DNA of 64,000 nt from Batillaria attramentaria (taxonomy: Eukaryota > Mollusca > Gastropoda > Batillariidae): positions 159,001-223,000 of the forward strand of contig JACVVK020000169.1 in the NCBI GenBank assembly GCA_018292915.2, in the 5' to 3' direction. The notes below the pieces were generated by a model. It made no database searches, was not told the origin of the DNA, and was given only the letters and a program-made list of their open reading frames with translations. Below, in pieces: positions 55,331 to 64,000 of the stretch. The position numbers and the translations under genes were made by a program. Each line of letters opens with the position of its first letter. Position 1 is the stretch's first letter.

Positions 55331-56336
55331 CTCTCTCTCTCTCTCTCTAACACCACCACCCCCCACACACCTTTTGTCCACTGTAAGCTTCTGTCATGCA
55401 AAATGCTGTCAGCTTGCTGTATGTGCAACGTAAACTTATGCCAGATTGTTTGTGTTCTAGTTCTGGAGGCCATTAACGAAGACAGTCCCACGGTGCCAAC
55501 TCTTCTGACAGACTACATTCTGAAAGGTAGGGCGCTTGAATTTAGAGGGGACTAGGGAAAACCTTGTGTCCTGTTGGTGCTAGCAACTTTCGCGGTCAGA
55601 AACAATTGGTTTAAACATTTTTTTTATTCAATGAAGCCGGATCACCGTCAAGCAGTAAGCAGTATTACGTTGAAAAGAGCACAACAAGTAAAACTTATAT
55701 ACGTGCTCATCTAAACCAATTAACAAAAAACATGGCGGAGAAATTGGCGTGGGAAAACTGACTGGACTGAGATGTAAAGACATAAAAAAAGAGAGAGGGA
55801 AAACTAAGAAGAAGAAGAGAGCAGGAAGAAGAAAGGAAAGAAGAAGGAACATATAAAACTTTACTGTGAGTGGTGGTGGCAACAGCAGGACGCAGGTAAT
55901 TTAAATGGCGAAGCGACCCGAAAAATCAATAAATTGTTGAACTGTTTGGAAAAGGTTTGTAAACAATTCCTTCACAATAGCAGAAGACCTTTTTTTGATC
56001 CAGGATGCAGCACTCTAGCAGAAGACCTATTTTTGATTCAGGATGCAGCACTCCTTTCGCTTGAGCTCATGGGATGTTTGTGTTACAGATTGTAACCAAT
56101 CACATCAAACACTTGTCGGTATGACCCCAGGTCTTATGGTTTAACCGCTGATTATGCCTTTTGCCACTTACATTTTGTATCAGGGCTACTGTTTATAGAT
56201 ACATCAAACACTTGTCGATATGACCCCAGGTCTTATGGTTTAACCGCTGATTGTGCCTTTTGCCACTTACATTTTGTATCAGGGCTACTGTTTATAGATA
56301 CATTGCTGTGTTTCAGTTTTGTGTCCAACAACGTAG
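40720..56336 (+). CDS. Fasciculation and elongation protein zeta (FEZ / UNC-76)
   Basis: FEZ proteins are cytoplasmic adaptors that link kinesin-1 to vesicle cargo and act in axon growth. Eight exons: 40720-41048, 43927-44035, 48646-48801, 50798-50909, 54015-54289, 54838-54913, 55461-55526 and 56317-56336. They join in phase to 380 residues; vertebrate FEZ1 has 392. Family marks in order: GSLEDLVNSFDEKISNCFCNF (exon 1); MWWTITGNFGNILPIDWSK (exon 2); an acidic region with LTADEVINEIENMMK (exon 3); the coiled-coil region with LSELLVTELALRDELDYDKE and a Lys/Arg stretch (exon 5); FLTTVIPYY (exon 6); and PTLLTDYILKVLCPTT at the end. The second in-frame ATG (40735) has a better context (A at -3, G at +4) and gives 375 residues. 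Vertebrates have FEZ1 and FEZ2; this looks like the single invertebrate ortholog. Confidence 0.95.
42784..43074. mobile_element. Fold-back (MITE-like) element in FEZ intron 1
   Basis: Two arms of about 120 bp (42785-42905 and 42955-43074) are inverted copies with roughly 95% identity by eye and a 49-bp loop. GTAA lies outside both ends (42780-42783 and 43075-43078). There is no coding frame. The long arms would form a hairpin in single strands or in the FEZ pre-mRNA. Confidence 0.88.
43489..43525 (-). pseudogene. U2 snRNA 5'-end fragment
   Basis: On the minus strand it reads GCTTCTTGGCCTTTTGGCTA followed by AGATCGAAGTGTAGTA. This matches nucleotides 4 to about 38 of U2 snRNA with one substitution and one inserted G. 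The match ends just after the branch-site-pairing GUAGUA. The rest of U2 (Sm site and stem-loops) is absent, so it is not a functional gene. CA/TG repeats surround it on both sides. Confidence 0.85.
43733..43805 (+). mobile_element. 3' tail of a LINE/SINE with (ATT)n end
   Basis: The sequence TTGGCGCATTGAGTTT...ATGCGCCCTACAAATGCC followed by about seven ATT units resembles the tails at 13005-13021 and 48390-48407. Only the tail is present. Confidence 0.6.
47322..47364. repeat. C-rich tract with quadruplex potential on the minus strand
   Basis: Forty bases that are almost only C, interrupted by T. The complementary strand has several G runs of three or more. Confidence 0.9.
47498..47540. repeat. 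(GT)n followed by (GA)n
   Basis: About 21 GT units run into a short GA stretch ending near 47562. Confidence 0.95.
47662..47733. repeat. (AC)n microsatellite in FEZ intron 2
   Basis: Thirty-six AC units without interruption. Confidence 0.97.
48187..48407 (+). mobile_element. tRNA-headed SINE, family 2, 3' part
   Basis: It matches the body of the 24696 copy from TTCAGCCCACCAAA through CTGAGCTGACCC-like and GGTTCAGTTCGCGGCGC blocks to GTAAAGCGCC and the ATT tail. The 5' head is missing. A family 1 SINE has inserted right at the end of its ATT tail. Confidence 0.82.
48421..48590 (+). mobile_element. tRNA-derived SINE, family 1, copy 7
   Basis: Full head, body and tail; the 13-bp flanking repeat CATTCAAGTGACT (48408-48420 and 48591-48603) is exact. 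It lies 55 bp upstream of FEZ exon 3. The B-box reads GAGTTTGATCC, one change from other copies. Confidence 0.94.
48802..50797 (+). other. FEZ intron 3
   Basis: This 2-kb intron starts GTAAGA and ends TTCAG. Nothing beyond short chance frames is seen. Confidence 0.7.
51091..51171. repeat. (AC)n microsatellite in FEZ intron 4
   Basis: Forty AC units; a second tract of about 37 units follows at 51479-51553. Confidence 0.97.
51222..51356. repeat. Clustered inverted repeats built on AAATCCCTG/CAGGGATTT
   Basis: At least seven copies of the 9-bp word in both orientations lie in 135 bp. Two of the pairs form the perfect 20-bp palindrome AGGGATTTCATGAAATCCCT. Confidence 0.9.
51479..51553. repeat. 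(AC)n microsatellite in FEZ intron 4, second tract
   Basis: About 37 AC units. It is preceded by 100 bp with 'ATTACAATGTACTTTATTAATCCC', a stretch that looks like a SINE or MITE end but could not be assigned. Confidence 0.95.
52732..52787. repeat. G-rich tract in FEZ intron 4
   Basis: A T run leads into two long G runs separated by mixed GA/GT sequence. Many runs of three or more G occur within 55 bp. Confidence 0.9.
53054..53096. repeat. (GTACA)n pentanucleotide tract
   Basis: Repeating units of CAGTA/CAGCA five bases long, about eight copies with minor changes. Confidence 0.9.
53146..53288 (+). mobile_element. tRNA-derived SINE, family 1, copy 8 (5'-truncated)
   Basis: It begins within the head at GAGCGTTGG, lacking the A-box, and runs to the normal tail. 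Exact flanking repeat GCTTATGTTGTA at 53134-53145 and 53289-53300. 5' truncation with a target-site duplication is the usual mark of target-primed reverse transcription. Confidence 0.92.
54499..54528. repeat. (GT)n microsatellite in FEZ intron 5
   Basis: About 14 GT units; an (AC)n tract with ATTC interruptions follows at 54700-54780 in the same intron. Confidence 0.93.
55236..55349. repeat. (CA)n-(CT)n microsatellite in FEZ intron 6
   Basis: About 45 CA units followed by 11 CT units, preceded by a CT-rich stretch. Confidence 0.97.
56102..56300. repeat. 99-bp tandem duplication upstream of the last FEZ exon
   Basis: Two units start ACATCAAACACTTGTCG at 56102 and 56201 and differ at about two positions. 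A smaller duplication of about 38 bp (AGCAGAAGACCT...GCAGCACTC) lies just upstream at 55978-56055. The last FEZ exon acceptor (56316) follows within 16 bp. Confidence 0.93.
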
Positions 56337-59300
56337 CTGCCTGGCTTCTGGCACAAGCAAAAAGGAAGCACAGGTCAAGGGACCTCACTCTGTCACTGCT
56401 GAGGACCAGCCGCGTGCTCGTACAATCGCCATCACAACTACAGCAGTTTTCATCACTGCCACTCTCACCAACATTCGCTCTAATGAAGACTGTTGTGGGG
56501 AACTTCACAAACTTTGATATTACTAGTCACTGGTTGTCCACTCGACAAACCAGCAACCTGTCTGGTGCAAGATAATTAAATGGGAAAAAAAAGAAAACAG
56601 AAAGTGGGGAACGACATGCATGGACATTTCTTTGTTGGGAAAAAAAATCAAAGTGACTCTTAAAAGGGGTCAAAGGGTAGACAAATGAGAGGAGTTGACA
56701 GTCTCCACAGAACACCGTTGGACAATATTTCATTTCCTTTGCATCTGTTTGCCCTGGACTTTGGATGTCTTTTGAGTATTACACGTTTCTCAGTGTCCTA
56801 CTCTTTCATCACTTCTTTGCAACTGAACTTCAGTTTGTCGCCATACATTGTCATCAGTTACGTCATAGCAATCTCGCCATGTTTAATTGGTGGAAAAAGC
56901 ATAATTAGATGGTTTGATCAGTAAACAACACAGCATTGAGTAAGCACTGAGAACTTTGTCGCCATGTAGTACACATCTGATGTTCCAGTCTTTGTTCAGA
57001 ACTTTCAGTCAGATCATCTGCCTTCCTCACCACAATCCTGAAGTTGACACGTTTCCCCAGCGCTGAATGTCCTTGATAACTTACTTCAGCTTACAGTGTG
57101 TATTCTTGCACCTTCTGTCTGCCATAGCAGGACAGCATGTCTCACTTGACACTGTGTGTCGTCATCGCTTCTGTTTCTTGTCCTACATATAGATTTGAGC
57201 GTCGACATTTTGATTTGGTTGTCTAAGGGCACTGGATGGGCACTTTAGTAAAACAGCTAGTATACATAGAAGTTTGCATGGGGTATCCTTAGAATTTAGT
57301 TAACGAAGCTAACGGATTATGATCAAAATATTTTCATTTTTCTGATATATGTACATTGTCTGTATTTTTTTTTTTCATGAGGCTTTTTATCACCTGTCTG
57401 TTTTGTACAAGCATTGACTGTTTACAGTCTTTCATTACAATCGAAAGTTTTCTTCACTGGCACACTTTTCATTGTCAGGGCTGTTGTGTGTTTATTTGGA
57501 AAGTTTGTTTTTGTCAAGGAAACAAAATGTGTTTAAAATGAGAACAAAGATAGATCTAATGCTTATCTATGTGAGACTGACCACTTTTGTGTTCTGTTGT
57601 GATTTAAAAAATCCACTTTAGCCCTTTCTTTGTCCCACCTACCTTAATTACTTTGTTTCATGCGACTTTTTTTTTAATGTGTTACAGATTGAGTGATATC
57701 AAACAACTGCTGCACGGCAGGACGTTATACTTTTTTGTTACGGTGTATGTTAAAAGAATGCCATCATATGGAATGTTACAGTCATTATATATATATATTA
57801 ACATGTGTGGGTATAGAATGTTTTTTACTTGTTGGCAGATCTGAGTTTCCTTGTGGGATTGCTTTGTAAGAATTGTGTCAAAAATGTGAATTTGATGATG
57901 ACAAGTTTTGGTTTGTAGTTTTGTTTGTGTCTTCAGCGCATTGTGCAAAAGACATTTCGTGTCAGTGTATAATTATGGTTTGGCCAGGTGAAAGCGCTGC
58001 GGTTGTCTTAAGCTTGAGTGCACTGGAAAAAAAAAAACCAAAAAAACTTAAGATCTAGCCAAGACTGGTTGATGGTGGCAGACAGAGAATTAAGTAAATT
58101 GGCCTGAATTCACCAACACTGAAGGACAAATTTTAATTAATTCACCTCTGCAAAAAAAAAAAAAAAAAAAAATGAGAGAGAGAGAGAAGTATGCTTTATG
58201 CAAATATCAGCCAGTAAAGGAGACACCACCATTTTATCACAGTGGTTTACCTAACCAGGCTTGTGAAATGTTACAGTAGCTTGATCACTGGCCACATGTG
58301 CTCACTATCAGGATAGAAAAAAGGAAACGCTGACAATCCATTGTGGAAACTAAGGGAATGTGAATAATGAAATGACCCCACTTATGTTCACAAGTGAAAA
58401 TTGATGTCTGCACTGTACATATTTTATGCCTGTTGTTTATATGCAGTTTATGTATATATACTGGTATGTGATGTATAGATATGCTGTTGTACATGTGTGT
58501 TGCATCCAACAAATAAGTGGACATCCCTTTGTACACCATGCTGTGTACACAGTTCACCGTCTTCAAATAGGTCCTGTATGTGTTCTTGCTTGTAAAGATT
58601 AACCCAGAATAGCTTTACAGCAGGTGCAGGCGTCAGCGATTGGTGTAGAATTTTATTATGCATGTTTGTGTAGTATGGGTCACTTTTTTGATTTTTTTTT
58701 TCTTGCTGACTGCTAAACTTACACCATGAAACCCCCCCCCCCCCCCCCCCCCCCTTTACTCCCTTCTGATGACAGGTGGGAGTGGCTAAATATAATGTAG
58801 GTACATGTAATTGTTGAACTATATGTGTATACCCAGACACAACACACAGCTTCTGCAGACACTCTGCTTATAGTATACCTGTAGTAGTGTTATTCATCGA
58901 ACATGCTCCTTTCAATCTTATTGAAGCTGAGTACAGAACTAAGATGTGTCCTGTAGTCTGTACCTTACTGGTTTCACCCACCATCAGTGTGAACTGTCAC
59001 GTCGAGTATGTGGCAATGTACAAAGTTCAGTTGACAGGGCATCTTCCGTAATTTGGATGTGTGTATTCTCTGCTTCATTGAAAAAAACATGGGTAGACCT
59101 TGTTGTGATACATGTACTAACATGTATTAATATTTAAGTTGACCAGTGTGTTATGATTTAAGCAGTCATGCGTTGCGTATACGCCTGTATTTGGACCCTG
59201 TGAACTATCCACGGTTTACAACTTTCCCCTCCCCTCTACCCCTTCCTGTGAGTGACACTTCACCGTGTACTGGAAAGTGTGTATGCACCTGTTTATACTT

Positions 59301-59997
59301 TTGAGCCAGCCTTGTGTACAAACCTTGTATGTTTCCTGTACAATTGCTGCATTTGCAGGCAAGATGGTACTACCTGTCTGTGGGCATTGTATCATGGGAA
59401 TGTAACCATAATTGCATGTAATAATTTTTAAGGCAGCAGAGAGCAAGCTTGAGTTGCCAAGAAATGCGTGCCACTGTGGCTTGCGTTCACGTTTCTTTGA
59501 ATTAACTTTTATTGTGAGTTTTATAGTCTGTGATTGTCCATGTGAGATTTGGAACATGTCGGTGTAGTATCGTGATAGTTGTGAACAGTGTTGTGCAAGG
59601 TGTTTGCAAAGTCATGGTTAAGGTTTTATGTGGAATGTGTGTATATTTTCAGTTTTCGCACGTTGCTTTTCTTTTTTTGTTAAGCTGCTTTAGCTTGATT
59701 CTGGGTAGATTCAACCAAAATACCTTGTCTTTGTAAATCAAAAATACTTCATATTCCTCATGTTCTTTTTTTATTGTGAACCTAATCCAACAGGGTGCTT
59801 TTATTCATTTTTTGCGTGGTAGATTGTGACTGGAGAGAACACAGTGTGAAAACTGTATGGACAAAATTTAATGTACAGCCAGTTTTCTTAAATCCCTTTG
59901 CTACTCTGCTAGCTGTTGATGCATCTTTTTTTGGAATAGGAACATGGCTGCAGGCAAAACCATGTTACAAACAATTTCTGCCTAAATTACTGATGGT

Positions 59998-60145
59998 ACA
60001 ATCGAGTTTTGTTGTGGGTTTTTTTGCTAACATGTCAGACTTTTTTGAGGCAGCCTGTTGCGAGTGGTGTACCGTACGCCACTCGCAACAGGCTTCCTCA
60101 AAAAAGTCTGACATGTTGGCAAAAAAAACACCACAACTCGATTGT
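59998..60145. mobile_element. Palindromic fold-back element downstream of FEZ
   Basis: Arms of about 70 bp (59998-60070 and 60074-60145) are inverted copies with a few differences and almost no loop. The ends read ACAATCGAG and its complement; the centre is GTACCGTAC. No coding content. If within the FEZ 3' UTR it would form a long RNA hairpin. Confidence 0.87.
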
Positions 60146-60589
60146 TCCACCTGCGTACCTGTAGTTAACAACATGATATAACAACTAAGGCCGGACATGC
60201 GGATGGAAATATGATCTTCCCAGCCCTGCCTGCACCCCCGGTAGTTGGTTGATTATCGTTGATAGGGTTTTTGGCCCATCTTAGTTACCCAGTACATGTA
60301 GCTGCTTCAAATTGGTTGTTCGCGGACAGGACACCTTGATAGGGGAAATAAACAATAGCGACAGGCTAGGATAGTCTCATTTCCACCAGCATGTCCGATC
60401 ACCATACGCACGCATTTGAGCATCATTCGCAGTTAATTGTGAGCACAGTCGTTACAGGACTAGCTTTCAAGGTCTGATCTGATTATTTCAGTGGAATAAT
60501 TCCAGGTGTACATTTAGATGACAGCCCAGTCGCAGGAGCTTTAAGATCTGATCTACAGTGGACGTTTTTTTTGTCACTAAATTTGTCAC

Positions 60590-60676
60590 TGAATCATTTA
60601 CAAAGTGGACCCCATGTGATCAACACAATCATGTTCTGTGTTGATCAATCGGGGTCCAGGTTTTTAAACGATTCAG
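60590..60676. repeat. Imperfect inverted repeat
   Basis: Arms of about 39 bp (60590-60628 and 60638-60676) share GGACCCC/GGGGTCC, TGATCAACACA/TGTGTTGATCA and TGAATC/GATTCA in mirrored order. The loop is about 9 bp. Confidence 0.75.
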
Positions 60677-61734
60677 CTAGCCCGTCTGTATGCAGTGTTT
60701 CCTATTATGCACTATAGTGCATAAAATAGGCACAGGAATCTGAAAACGATGCAGATTCAGCCTTAGGATGCACTGGTTTTTCTGGTACAGCCGTACTGTC
60801 CTGCCTATTCGAATGATTTGTGGTCAGAGTTGCCAACAGGAAAGAGTTGAGCGAGTAGTAATGACTAGGCTCAAAGTTCCAACAACCACCTGGAAGTTAA
60901 AACCGGCCAGTGACGGAAGACGTGAACGCACTGATAGCGACAGCAGCAGTGCACTGGAGGGGTCAGGGGGGAAATCCCAACTGCCAAGGTGTTACTCAGG
61001 GACTCGCAGAAATTGGAAATGGAGTTATGGACCCCCTGAAATTCTTGGAGCCCTTTTGGGTGAAAGCTCGGAAACACTGCTGTATCCGAGGCAAAAGGTT
61101 TAGCGCGCATATCGCAGTCCAGTTGCCAAGCTGAGATTGCAATGGGAGCAGGTATCAATGTCAGTGTAAAATGTGCAAGTGGGAAAACAGATGCCAAGCC
61201 CAGTAAAAGTGCTGCTTTTCTAATAAAAATGAACACTTACCCCACAAATGCGAGTAACCTGTAGGTTCATTTGGCTTTGAACGGGTGTTGGTCACACGAG
61301 GATGGCAAACAATATAAGGCTGAACCGGTCTCTCCTGCTCTGCATCGTTCTTAGAGCATGTCAATTTCCACATGGTTAAATGCAAGCAGCAGTCTTGTGT
61401 CCTGCGTTTATCTTTTTCACACTTCAACCTGGTGTATTTTCAAACCAATTTTGACTTTGCATTTTTACGTACTGATAGTTGGGCTCCTAGTTGTTCCATG
61501 CACTACTGCATAGGTGATAATCTGGTCAGTACTGGAGAAAGTGCCAGTTCTACATTCATTTATGTCCGCTTCATAGTCTATAAAGCATGTATAGCAGCAC
61601 AAGGTATGCACAGATCAGCTTGAACCATTACCGGGCACACAGACCCTTGATTTGGAACATGTTGCAAGACCTGTATTTTCAGATTCATGCATTGATACCT
61701 TCTCAAATGAACCTCTGTTCAGCTTTTGATGGAG

Positions 61735-61740
61735 AATAAA
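61735..61740 (+). terminator. Candidate distal poly(A) signal for FEZ
   Basis: AATAAA is followed 35-50 bp later by a GT-rich stretch (GTGGTGTGTACGTG). It is 790 bp short of the stop codon of the opposing gene. This is inference from position; nearer signals also exist. Confidence 0.4.
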
Positions 61741-62531
61741 AATTTGCTTTGATGCTTGCAACTTTTGACTCCGTGGTGTGTACGTGATATTCTTTAGACA
61801 ATAATAATGGGTAACAGATTAAATATACATCATTCACACCACTGTGCAGTCTTCACAACCACCCATAAACAACGCAACCAGTCCACACAATTCAAGGGTC
61901 ATTTACTCCAATTTTGTGATGAAATGAAGCATGCATATTACCACTGAACAGGAAAACATGCAGAAAAATATGCACACCTCGTAGTGGTAAACACATAAAA
62001 TGCTATGATGCAGATGAGACAATGAATCAAATGAATGAAACGCTTTTAGAAAATAGTCTGCCTTTAGGATGATCTGAACTCGCAGCATTTAATTTTACAT
62101 CTGCGCGATTACAACAATGCATGTTGCAATGAGCAGGAACACTTACAGAAATTCTACCTGACAAAGTTTTAAAGAAATTTTGCAAATCCGCCAAACTTAA
62201 ATCCAAAGATCGACTAAGTGTAGTCTTGTGAAACAAACAATGATACTAAAAGGGAATTAAAAACCAACTCTGTACATCACAGTACACATGTACATTTCAA
62301 TGTTGAATGCTGCAGGAACAGTATTGGAAAGGCAATTAAAATATTTTCTGTTTACTATGAGACTTTGTTAAAGTCTTGAATGGTATATTTAGGAACCGCC
62401 TTCCTGCTTTGGTGTGAGGAGATGGCCTCACCACTCACTCGCAACTCAAGTCAAAATGACCTACTCACAAATGATGTCTCTCTTCACCACAGCTCTTGTT
62501 AAAAACCTTCCCCCATACCTCTTACCAGCAC

Positions 62532-63811
62532 TCAATCATCATCCTCCCTATCGTCCATCTTTTCCTGGGCATCACCGTTGGCTTTGGGGGAGGCATCCCC
62601 CTTGCGATCACCAGGCGAGCGTGAACGCGAGTGCGACTTGGACCTCGACCTAGAGCGAGATCTAGACTTCGACCTGGACGCGGATCTGGACCGGGAGCGT
62701 GATTTTGATTTGGACTTGGAACTCTTTTTATCGTTCTTCTCTTTATCCTTGTCTTCTGTCTTGGGCTTGCGTTCTTTGCTGCGGGACTTTGACCTGGACC
62801 TTGACTTGCTCTTGCTGCGGGAGTGGCTGCGCGAGTCGCTGCGGGACCTGGACCGGCTGCGTGACCTGGAGCGACGGGACCGGCTGCGTGACTTTCTGCG
62901 CCTGCTGCGGGATCTGGAGCGGCTGCGGCTGTGAGAATTGGATTGGCTGTACACAACCCACGCACATGCCAAAAGAGAAAGTAAAGCAAATGCGAAGGCC
63001 CCAGTTAGGACCCATTATCTGTCCAGGCACTGGGAAAGCGGCTTTACATGTTCTAAAGCTTAATTTTAACAGTGTATGGACTATTGACTCTGATGTAACT
63101 TCATTATCCCCATAGGATTATTTCATTCATTTACGTTTCTATTCTGACAAGAGTGAAAAATTTAAGTCTATGTGCATTAGAAGGGAGAGGATAAGTGTAT
63201 AGACCTTCCTATTTAAGCATGAATGGGTTCTATGATAGGAGACGCATTAGTATCTTTGCAAAGAAAAGATAAAATGGAAACTCAGCACATGTAACCAACA
63301 TAGCAAACAAACCTGCGCTTCCTGGGTCGGTCCTCCACCAACTTGATTCTCCTTCCATTGATGTCCGTGTTGTCAAGCTTTTCGAGAGCATTTTTCATGT
63401 CAGAGTAAGTTGCAAATTCGATGATCCTACCGAAAAAAATGAAAACAGCTGCATTAGATAACAGGACAATAAGAAGGAAACATGGTAATCTCTAACAGGT
63501 ACAGCTGCAGGTTCTTAACATCCCCCGAAATAGAAAAATGTAAGTAGTGACTACTTAAAAAAAAAAAAGAAAGGTGACAAGCAATTTAGAAAGACCAAGA
63601 CAGACTTACCAAAATATGCATGTAACACAACACAGTTTAACTTTTCAGAAAGATTACTGTCCCTCATCACTTTCACAGAATAAGGTAGCCAGGACAGCAT
63701 AGCCAAAGCAACATCCTAACATGAATTTGAAACCCACCCTTCATTTCGATGGCGTTTATGAGCATCTGCATAGGTGACCTCTCCAGCTTGCCGCATGTAA
63801 TCTTTGAGATC
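62532..63811 (-). CDS. SR splicing factor, SRSF4/5/6 (B52) type, 3' part
   Basis: SR proteins bind exonic enhancers and recruit the spliceosome. Three coding exons are seen: 63811-63738, 63426-63313 and 62946-62532; phases agree. They encode the second half of the protein. RRM2 starts at [19 protein letters not shown], continues [20 protein letters not shown] and ends [12 protein letters not shown]. An RS domain of about 115 residues (RSRS runs, with [20 protein letters not shown] in the middle) follows, and an acidic end [10 protein letters not shown]. The words YADAHK and the exon boundary before DLKD match SRSF4/5/6. RRM1 and the start of RRM2 lie beyond the right edge. The RS region is also open in two other frames, which is only a by-product of its hexamer repetition. 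Confidence 0.93.
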
Positions 63812-63921
63812 CTTGGGGAAACAAACACAAACAGTAGTTAGACAAACTGACACAAAATGGCAAAAATGAATTTACTTTTGACTGCTAAACACGCTAGGTA
63901 TTTGTACAAAACCATACTCAC

Positions 63922-63944
63922 ATTGCTTGATCCTCGTTTTTCAC
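63922..63944 (-). other. Possible 23-nt microexon of the SR factor gene
   Basis: On the minus strand GTTCTGGGGTTAG precedes a 23-nt stretch (GTGAAAAACGAGGATCAAGC and AAT) that ends at a good donor, GTGAGT. If the previous exon ends in phase 0, as in related genes, inclusion shifts the frame; if in phase 1, it reads in frame as EKRGSSN before DLKD. The acceptor pyrimidine tract is weak. It may be spurious. Confidence 0.3.
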
Positions 63945-64000
63945 CTAACCCCAGAACAAAACTGTATTATGAACAAGTTAAAGTTTATATAAATGTAAGC

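Larger units (their letters stand above)
56337..62531. other. Probable FEZ 3' UTR and convergent spacer
   Basis: Six kilobases without a recognised gene separate the FEZ stop from the SR-factor stop on the other strand. An AATAAA at 61735-61740 followed by a GT-rich stretch (about 61770-61790) is the most distal good poly(A) candidate for FEZ; others lie near 60347 and 61220. Two fold-back sequences (59998-60145 and 60590-60676), AT repeats and a poly-C run (58732-58754) are present. An unrecognised 111-codon frame at 60768-61103 has no family mark. Confidence 0.55.

Noticed and set aside
60768..61103. 111-codon frame downstream of FEZ, with an overlapping 74-codon frame
   Set aside because: No family resemblance; it may be repeat-derived or chance within a long 3' UTR.
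62522..62989. Alternative Ala/Pro-rich and Asp/Leu-rich frames over the RS domain
   Set aside because: The RS-encoding hexamers leave other frames open; only the RS frame joins the upstream RRM exons in phase.

Overview
The window is animal nuclear DNA. Its genes are split by many GT-AG introns, long (TG)n/(CA)n tracts are everywhere, and tRNA-derived SINEs, LINEs and small DNA transposons are dense. The gene set and the repeat style suggest a lophotrochozoan, most likely a marine mollusc. That placement is inference; no species can be named from the sequence alone.

Layout. (1) 1-4300: repeat-rich flank with a structurally complete mariner transposon (1809-3123, intact transposase, perfect terminal inverted repeats) and two SINE copies. 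(2) 4315-24660: a tail-to-tail inverted duplication carrying two four-exon SLC46-type membrane transporter genes, copy A on + (5135-15360) and copy B on - (20641-23729). Between and inside them lie a broken L1/Tx1-type LINE, a CAGT-ended DNA element with a LINE fragment nested in it, fold-back elements and many microsatellites. (3) 26716-39326, +: a complete 16-exon gene for mitochondrial translation initiation factor 2 (MTIF2), whose introns hold several MITE-like elements and SINEs. (4) 40720-56336, +: a complete eight-exon FEZ (fasciculation and elongation protein zeta / UNC-76) gene ending in a 20-nt coding exon, followed by about 6 kb of probable 3' UTR and spacer. (5) 62532 to the right edge, -: the 3' part of an SR splicing factor gene of the SRSF4/5/6 (B52) type, facing FEZ. 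The 5' part lies beyond the window.

These genes do not form a pathway: a plasma- or endomembrane transporter pair, a mitochondrial GTPase, a kinesin cargo adaptor and a nuclear splicing factor. Each exon chain was assembled by hand from splice sites and reading phase, and each closes in frame. The most useful observations are the reconstructed C-terminal exon of both transporters, a conserved splice donor that also contains a stop codon and AATAAA, (TG)n tracts abutting a splice acceptor in both paralogs, a SINE family with eight copies (most with clear target-site duplications), a short U2 snRNA 5'-end fragment, and several new-looking inverted-repeat elements. I did not find evidence of a wholly novel multi-gene system.
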